This document shows positions 58,217 to 64,000 of a stretch of DNA of 64,000 nt, piece after piece. Under the pieces are notes generated by a model that worked only from the letters and a program-made list of their open reading frames with translations, did no database searches and had not been told where the DNA came from. The position numbers and the translations under genes are program-made. The DNA lies in contig CP103025.1 in assembly GCA_024752435.1 (NCBI GenBank), positions 868,001 through 932,000 on the forward strand. The letters are read 5' to 3'. Origin of the DNA: Allantophomopsis cytisporea. Taxonomy: Eukaryota; Ascomycota; Leotiomycetes; Phacidiales; Phacidiaceae. Each line of letters starts with the position of its first letter. Position 1 is the first letter of the stretch.

Positions 58217-59191
58217 AGGTGTGCGTAGGCGTGAGAGTGTTATTCTCTCGATATGATGTTCGAAATGCGTAAGAAGACCCGGGAAGAACGCGGCTTTTTG
58301 GTGAGAAGTAGATCGCTGGTGTTTTGGAACACAGATTATCAATCTCTCAAGTGCTTCAGATAAAGTGACTCGTGACGATGAAGATATCAAAAAGTCGGGG
58401 CCGTCAAGATGGTGAGCAGAATCGCAAGGTATCTACGCGCAATCTATAAGGCATACACGCACAACCCGCGTATTGATACCTGACTTCAATGGGGCAGCTA
58501 ACACTGGTCCAGTTAGGCATGCCGAAGTGTTCGGCAGCGCCAACGTAAGAGGCCGCCAGGCAGGCAGAGAGCGGGTTACCTTACCACCTTACCACCTTAC
58601 CACCTTACCTTACCTTGCCTTACCCAAAGACACCCAGACATCCATCGAACGTCAAATCTCGAATCGGCCTGGCTTTCCAGACTCTCCCCAATTCTCCACA
58701 TAAGACTGACCTGGACAAGCTGCTTCTGCTGCTACCTCGTCCTTGTCACCCTGAATTGAACTGCTCGTCTTTTCTCTAGCAGATCAGCTTCTTCTTCACC
58801 ACTACCTCTTAGCATTATCCAACGTGCACCTTTGCACGGAACTAGCTGGTGGAAGTGCTCGCCGTCAGTCGACATTTCTGTGCGCCGTTACGAATCGCAA
58901 GTTGCGAATACATCACTACCAAACGGGCGCTCACTTTCCACAACGCTTCGACACTGCACGATCAACTTACGAATATCTACAGAATAATCCAGCCATTACA
59001 ATGACTAGTTGTCATATCTCGTTCCCAACGGGCGCTCTCGAATACTTTCTCTCTTAATTCACACGAGATCCAACATCGATTTCTTAAGCCAGCCCGACCA
59101 CCACCTTCGACATTACTTCAAGTCTCCTGCTGACTTACGCTCTCATTGACCAATACATTTTTCAATTGCAGTTGAGCCAGAACAATCAATC
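58217..59191. promoter_or_regulatory. Divergent promoter and leader region with TACCACCT repeats
   Basis: About 975 bases between the ZCCHC10-like gene and the R3H-SUZ gene. It includes tandem ACCTTACC/ACC repeats at 58577-58620 and a long CT-rich leader with many short frames, common for fungal regulatory genes. No additional gene is supported. Confidence 0.6.
58577..58620. repeat. (TTACCACC)n and TACCT repeats
   Basis: About four TTACCACC units followed by TACCT units. The sequence is related to the ACCTT arrays at 35303. It lies about 570 bases upstream of the R3H-SUZ start. Confidence 0.85.
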
Positions 59192-61848
59192 ATGGCTACT
59201 ACCTCATCCAAGGCAGATACATCCAAATTGTCTTTCGCAAAGGTATGACAAAATATGTGGATACCCTCAACCTACATCCCCACCCTAATCGCCCCATATC
59301 GATATGCGAGCGTGTGCTGATATGTAACACCTACAGGTCGCAGCTTCTGGCGGAAAGCAAAATGTTGCTTTGACCTCATTCGCTAAGATGGCAGCTTCAA
59401 CTACAGCAAAGGAGAATCGAGGTCCTTCAACAGTAACACGCAATGATACGCCAGAGGCCAATCCGCAGCACACAAATCCAACACAGCTTGCTGAAAGGTC
59501 TTTGCCTGCCTCTAACCGAGACTCGCAGGACAGCGATGCTGATATTGTCGATGCGGTAAAATCACTGAGCATACAAAATTCTATGCCTAGCTTGATCGTG
59601 AATGGGTCCAGCTCATACCATAAAGAAGAGTCTGGGACATCTTCCAGCGATGATCATTTCCACAGAACGGATTCCGGATCCGATGTTGGCACGAAACCAC
59701 CAAGCCTTGATGGGAAGAGCATTACCTCGGGTACGACCTTTGCTCTGGACGAAAAGGAGTCTCTAAGACCCGATGACAGCGCAAGCGTGAAAGCTGCAGA
59801 GGATGATGATACATTCTCTGGTCGCGGGTCAATAGTTGCTGGATCAAGATACGGATCCGAGGTTGCTGGGCGACCATACCGATATGATGTACCTAATGAT
59901 CGGAGACCAGTCCTTCCAAACCAGGAGGTTCGCGAGCATGGCGTCGTGACACCACAGAGTGGCTCATCCGGCCAGCAGATCGGTGATGTTCCAACGGCGC
60001 AAAGCCTTCCTGGCCAAATCGGGAATGCTGAAGCCCACTCCATCTTCTATCGTCAGACTCCTGATGAGAAGCTGATTGAGGCTTTAGAGTCTCCAAAAGA
60101 CCGCTTGTTTCTACTTCGACTAGAGCAGGAGGTGATGAGCTTCGTGAAGGATTCAAAGTAAGTTCAGTGGTTACCGAATCCCTCAAGGCTTTCTCATGCG
60201 TGCTTTGTTACCTCGATGGAGACTGTTGCTCCCATACATATCTCTATGGAGTATACACTAACAGCTTCGCCCTGTAGGGAACCATTCGTTGATCTACCAC
60301 CCTGCAATTCCTTTTGCAGAATGCTGACCCATAAGCTTGCTGACTACTATCACTTAACGCACCAAGTTGATTCGGCGGCAGGAGCAATCCGCATTTTCAG
60401 AACGCCGTTTTGTAGAATCCCCGAATCGTTGACCAGCATTTCAAATCCACCAACATCCGGAAACACACCACCACCACATGTACCCGCCATGAAGATTATG
60501 CGAAGGGGCGATAACGCAGCTGACCAGTCCAAACATGGTTCTGAGTCTGGCACAGACAACAAGAACCAGAGCTTATCTGCTTCAGAAAGGTATGTTATGC
60601 TTATATGATTGTCAACGCAGAAACTCATCCTTTCTAGACTTGCTCTATCGAGAGAAGAGAGAGAAGCAAAATATGCCCAAGCAAGAGAGCGTATCTTTGG
60701 AAAAGGTTCCGAGAGTAACGGGGACGCTACCCCAGGTAAGAAATTCCCCTGCTTAAGTATGCAATTGATATTAATGACACTATAGAAACAGAGGAGGGTA
60801 ATGAAATGTCTCGTTCTAGTTCGACATCTGCGAAAGACAAGTCGGGTTCTGGAAAGCGCCGTGGGAAGCAACGAAGAGATGATGGCGACAGTTTCGATGT
60901 CAGATCCCAGTACACTCCATTCTTTCCACAGCCGCAGCCTCAATCCACGTGGACGCCGACTCCCCAATACTCAGCTGTTGCCGTTCCCCGCTACAATGGC
61001 CCTATGCAAGCTACCTATCAATCTACCCCACCTTCTCCATACCCACAACCTGCTCAACAGTATCATGGTCAGATGGTTCCTGGACCCAGTATGCAACAGT
61101 TCCATCCGATGCAACAGGTATGTCCTCCTTGAATATCTGTCTTGACCCTTTCACTGACATACCACAGCAGCAGTTCATGCCACAGCCTATGCCGCAGCCC
61201 ATGTCACAACCAATGGCACAGCCTATGCCGCAACCCATGCCTCAATCTATGCCGCAGCCCATGCCACAGCCTATGCCACAGCCTATGCCACAGCCACAGC
61301 AGCAATATCAGGTGCAGGGTCCTCCAATGCCAGCATATGGGTCCCCAATGCAGACACCACCTCAGCCTGCTCCAGTATGGCCAGCTAATGGGTATCAAAG
61401 TCCCTATCAGACCCCCCCTCGTGGCCCTGTGAACACAGGAAACACCATCCCATACATGTATGGACAATTGCCAAGCACAGCGAATCCCGCCGATCCAAAG
61501 AGTCAGCACCCTATCCCTGGCAGTTTCAACAGACATGCTTTCAACCCCAAGACACAGTCATTTGTCCCGGGCAATGGGGGTATGCCACCACAACAGATTT
61601 CTCACCATGGTTCTCCGCGTCTAGCTCATAATGGATATGTACCATCCCAGCCTCAATATCAGATGGGGTATGGCATGGCTCGGCAAGGCTCAAACAACTC
61701 TATACCTTCATACCATCCTTCTCCTCACATGCCTCCGCGTCCGATGATGCACCAACCAGGCATGCAAGTCTCTGGACCTCCCGCCCATCACTTGCCTAAT
61801 TATGGCAACCCATCAACACTTCCACCAAAGCCACCACCAACTGCTTAG
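59192..61848 (+). CDS. R3H and SUZ domain RNA-binding protein
   Basis: Six exons, 59192-59242, 59337-60157, 60278-60589, 60638-60735, 60786-61117 and 61168-61848, encode 764 residues. The first 285 residues are disordered. The R3H domain follows KLIEALESPKDRLFLLRLEQ and carries the RxxxH motif (Arg304, His308) in FCRMLTHKLADYYHL. A SUZ domain (AMKIMRR...SREEREAKYAQARERIFG) spans about 350-420. The pair R3H-SUZ is a conserved single-stranded nucleic acid and RNA-binding module of Encore/ARPP21-type proteins. The C-terminal half is Pro/Gln/Met-rich with tandem MPQP repeats and probably drives condensation or partner binding. The acceptor at 60637 was chosen because it alone gives the SUZ consensus. 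Exon 6 begins at a tandem CAGCAG acceptor, so one Gln may be optional. Post-transcriptional regulation is the likely role. Confidence 0.87.
61177..61302 (+). repeat. Intragenic CCACAGCCTATG repeats (PMPQ)
   Basis: About ten copies of a 12-base unit encode Pro-Met-Pro-Gln with variants PMSQ, PMAQ and QSMPQ. The repeats lie in frame in exon 6 of the R3H-SUZ gene, so copy number can vary without frameshift. Confidence 0.9.
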
Positions 61849-62243
61849 GTTTGATCGAGATACTATGTAATTATGAACTGCATGGAGGCGTATGGAAGCA
61901 TAAGTCAAATGGAGTTGGGCGATTTACGGAAAGCAGAGTGCCCGGTTTTATGTGGCTTCGCAATGTTAGATTATACAAGCCTGTGCGTTGTGTTCACAAT
62001 GTCATGGAATGCTCTTGATCTTGATTAGCCAGAAATATCATTTTTGTACCCAGGTTCTTGATTTTTTGTTCTCGTATAGGTGACCAAACTACGCATCATA
62101 TCACAGGAAAGCTTGGCAGATAGTAATGCTAAGATACTGATTCTTAGCTCCAATGTGATTTTATTGGATTTTAACGTCAACCTTCCAAACGCCTTCTTGT
62201 GCCTGATGTACAAAATCTGATGTTACACTTTCCTACTTCAAAA
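61849..62243. other. Convergent 3' region of R3H-SUZ and bL17m genes
   Basis: About 395 bases between two stop codons. It is AT-rich with only short frames; I see nothing in it beyond untranslated sequence. Confidence 0.6.
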
Positions 62244-62894
62244 TCATACACGTCCCCCCCATCGTCTTTCTTCCGCACCACCCTCCCCTCTAGGAATGAC
62301 TGTCAAGTCTCTTATTTTTGCCACCATATCCTCCAAGGCCTCTGCACCATCCTTCCGATATCTTGTGACCTTGTCGATATTCTTTTGCGTTAACTCGTTG
62401 ATCTTGGCCTCTTTGGTTCCAGCCAAATCTCTCTGTCTTGCCAACGTCTTTGCAGTCATGGCGAACCTCATGTCCTTTGGTCCATCAACGAGCTCCAGGA
62501 TTGCCGAAGGCGCCTGATCGCCCTTGATTGGTTCAATGCGCAATACTCGGGTGTATCCTCCTGGTCGCTCGGCATATCTCTCTCTGAGCGGACCGAAGAG
62601 CTTTGGCAGAAGTTCATGTGGTGTCTTGACTTTTCTTAGCAACTGTTATATCATGGAATATGCTTCATTTGTACTCACGTAGAAAATGCTCAGCGCTCTT
62701 CTCCTGCTAGCCTCTGTATTCTTCTTGCCGAGAGTGATCAACTTATCCGCCAGTCTCTGCGCCTCTTTGGCCTTTGGATACGTCGTCGCGATCGTTTCGT
62801 GTTCAAAGAGAGAAGTAACAAGGTTACGTAAGAGAGCTTGTCTGTGTGCTGATGTACGCCCAAGATGGCGATATTTCATGCGTCCTCCAGCCAT
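62244..62894 (-). CDS. MRPL8: Mitochondrial ribosomal protein bL17m
   Basis: Two exons, 62894-62679 and 62642-62244, encode 204 residues. The first 72 residues match bacterial L17: KYRHLGRTSAHRQALLRNL, then LFEHETIATTYPKAKEAQRLADKLITLGK. This is the core that binds 23S-type rRNA near the exit tunnel. The second exon holds LPKLFGPLRERYAERPGGYTRVLRIE, the conserved G-GYTR segment, and a fungal mitochondrial C-terminal extension. It works in the large subunit of the mitoribosome. The intron is only 36 bases, with a good GTGAGT donor and AACAG acceptor. Without splicing the frame ends after ten more codons, so splicing is required for a full protein. It shares a 402-base divergent promoter with MIC12. 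Confidence 0.93.
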
Positions 62895-63296
62895 GCTTCT
62901 TTATCTGCTGTTGTCAAAGCACCTCTGTATCTAGGACCAATGTTTATTCGTAGTTTGCGGGTCGAACGAACTACGGGCTTCGTATGATGCCAAACTGTAG
63001 TCTAGATAATTGAGCGAGGTCGTCTGGGGGTCGAATTGTTGCGGCTGAAAAAGGTTGTCGTCGTCCTCGAGTCGCGGAGATCTCCCGCAATTTTCTTGGC
63101 ATTGAGATTTTGGCGAGTATCGGCCGGCTTCCCAGTACTGCCGCGACAACTTCAACTTGTTTAAGGTAGCTCAATCCGTCAACCTCCGCATCTTACCAAC
63201 CTCCGTTGATGATCAATTGGAACCTTTGATCTCCAGATCATCGGTCAGTGGAAAATTGAGTTCAGAAGCGCAATTGGCGCATAGTAATTGCCCAGT
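62895..63296. promoter_or_regulatory. Divergent promoter between bL17m and MIC12 genes
   Basis: Both neighbours encode mitochondrial proteins and start from this 402-base region. Two overlapping minus-strand frames (about 70 codons each) read into it but resemble nothing. A shared promoter for two mitochondrial genes is plausible. Confidence 0.6.
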
Positions 63297-64000
63297 ATGG
63301 GCTTCGCTTCCGGATTCGTGAGTACTATCCGCAGCTATCTTACAGGAGACTTCTAATATCACAGACTGGTGGTGTCACTTTGACCCTCGGTGTCGCATAC
63401 CTTACCGTTCTCGCCCACGAGCGTAATCGCCAAAACCAGGCTCTCCAACTCCGCTCGCAAGCTCGCGTCCTCAACAGTCTCATCAATCCTGAACCAGAAC
63501 CACCCCGCCTTACTCGTGCAGAACTCGCCCGCGAGGAACGATCTACCCTCATAGAGGCAGCGAAAGATAGGTGGAACGCCGAAATCGAGAACGCTGTGAG
63601 ATATGTGCAAACTAAGGATTGGAGTGAGGTCAGGGAATCTATGGAGGATACCGTTGCTCGAGTCCTTGGATTGAGCCTCGAGAAGTCAAGGGAGAGCATT
63701 GCGGCGGCTGAGAGCAGAGCTGGTCCAAAGGTCCAGGAAGCTGTTGATAGATCGAGAGCGGCTGCGAGATACGGTGCCGATCAAGCTGCCGTCAGCGTTA
63801 ACGATGCTGCTGCTGCCACTCCGGGGACTATTGATGCCGCTCGTGGTGCAGTTAGAGATGCTGTGAACAAGGGTCTTGAGAAGGGCAAGGAGGCTGTCTC
63901 GGCCGTTGGATCGGCGATTCACAGCGCCGAGAACAAGGTGTCTGGGGCGGTGGGACAGTCAGAGGTTGAGAAGGCTTTGGAGCAGAGATACTCTGGCCCT
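63297..64000 (+). CDS. MIC12: MICOS complex subunit MIC12 (AIM5), cut by the window edge
   Basis: Exon 1 (63297-63317) encodes only MGFASGF. Exon 2 starts at 63365 and runs off the window at 64000, giving 219 residues so far. Mic12/Aim5 is a small inner-membrane subunit of MICOS, the complex that holds crista junctions. The N-terminus GFASGFTGGVTLTLGVAYLTVLAHERNR has the single membrane helix and the Arg-rich exit typical of fungal Mic12. The pattern LNSLINPEPEPPRLTRAELA and the later long Ala/Glu helical segment (VQEAVDRSRAAARYGADQAA) follow. The donor is GTGAGT and the acceptor TCACAG. The stop codon is not in the window. Confidence 0.88.

Overview
This window is nuclear DNA from a filamentous ascomycete (Pezizomycotina). 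Leotiomycetes is my best guess and is an inference only. The evidence is the gene content (NUP133, fungal Yck-type casein kinase, SWC4, Zn2Cys6 regulator, TRAPPC2L/Tca17, MIC12/AIM5), the many 36-150 nt introns with GTRNGT donors and YAG acceptors, and the pyrimidine-rich microsatellite promoters. I found no rRNA, convincing tRNA, CRISPR array or intact transposon. Start codons were set by eye at ATG. Splice sites were set by requiring reading-frame continuity and recognisable family sequence across each junction.

Layout. 0.5-4.8 kb: NUP133 (+). 4.8-9.6 kb: gene-free DNA ending in a long leader for casein kinase I (9.6-11.1 kb, +). 11.9-12.8 kb: a p24 cargo receptor (-), divergent from SWC4 (13.1-14.8 kb, +). 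15.0-18.0 kb: three diverged tandem copies of a promoter-plus-small-gene unit; copy 1 encodes an intact 83-residue Cys-rich zinc-binding protein, copy 2 an expanded Pro-rich version, copy 3 is decayed. 18.2-18.6 kb: a conserved small basic protein (-). 20.9-21.9 kb: an SDR oxidoreductase (+). 23.2-23.9 kb: a TRAPPC2L/Tca17 subunit (-). 25.2-26.9 kb: a five-exon MFS drug:H+ antiporter (+). 28.2-29.4 kb: a secreted lactonohydrolase/SMP-30-like protein (-). 31.5-33.9 kb: a Zn2Cys6 protein fused to a maltose-acetyltransferase-like domain whose usual catalytic His is replaced (-). 34.2-34.6 kb: a possible unassigned gene (-). 34.6-46.8 kb: about 12 kb with no confident gene and an unusual density of different microsatellites.

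The right third is compact housekeeping DNA: an AFG1-like ATPase (46.8-48.9 kb), a 2.8 kb AT-rich gap, a DMT-type transporter with an overlapping upstream ORF (51.7-53.1 kb), a mitochondrial PPR protein (53.3-56.0 kb, -) divergent from the splicing factor CWF18/CCDC12 (56.3-56.9 kb), a ZCCHC10-like zinc-knuckle protein (57.1-58.2 kb, -), an R3H-SUZ RNA-binding protein (59.2-61.8 kb), and a divergent pair for mitochondrial ribosomal protein bL17m (62.2-62.9 kb, -) and MICOS subunit MIC12 (63.3 kb to the window edge, incomplete).

The genes do not form one pathway. Local themes are RNA processing and RNA binding (CWF18, ZCCHC10-like, R3H-SUZ), mitochondria (PPR protein, bL17m, MIC12, AFG1-like) and early secretory traffic (p24, TRAPPC2L). 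The most unusual items are the tandem zinc/proline-rich small-gene array, the Zn2Cys6-pseudo-acetyltransferase fusion, a stop-neutral intron in casein kinase I and a 36 nt intron in the bL17m gene.
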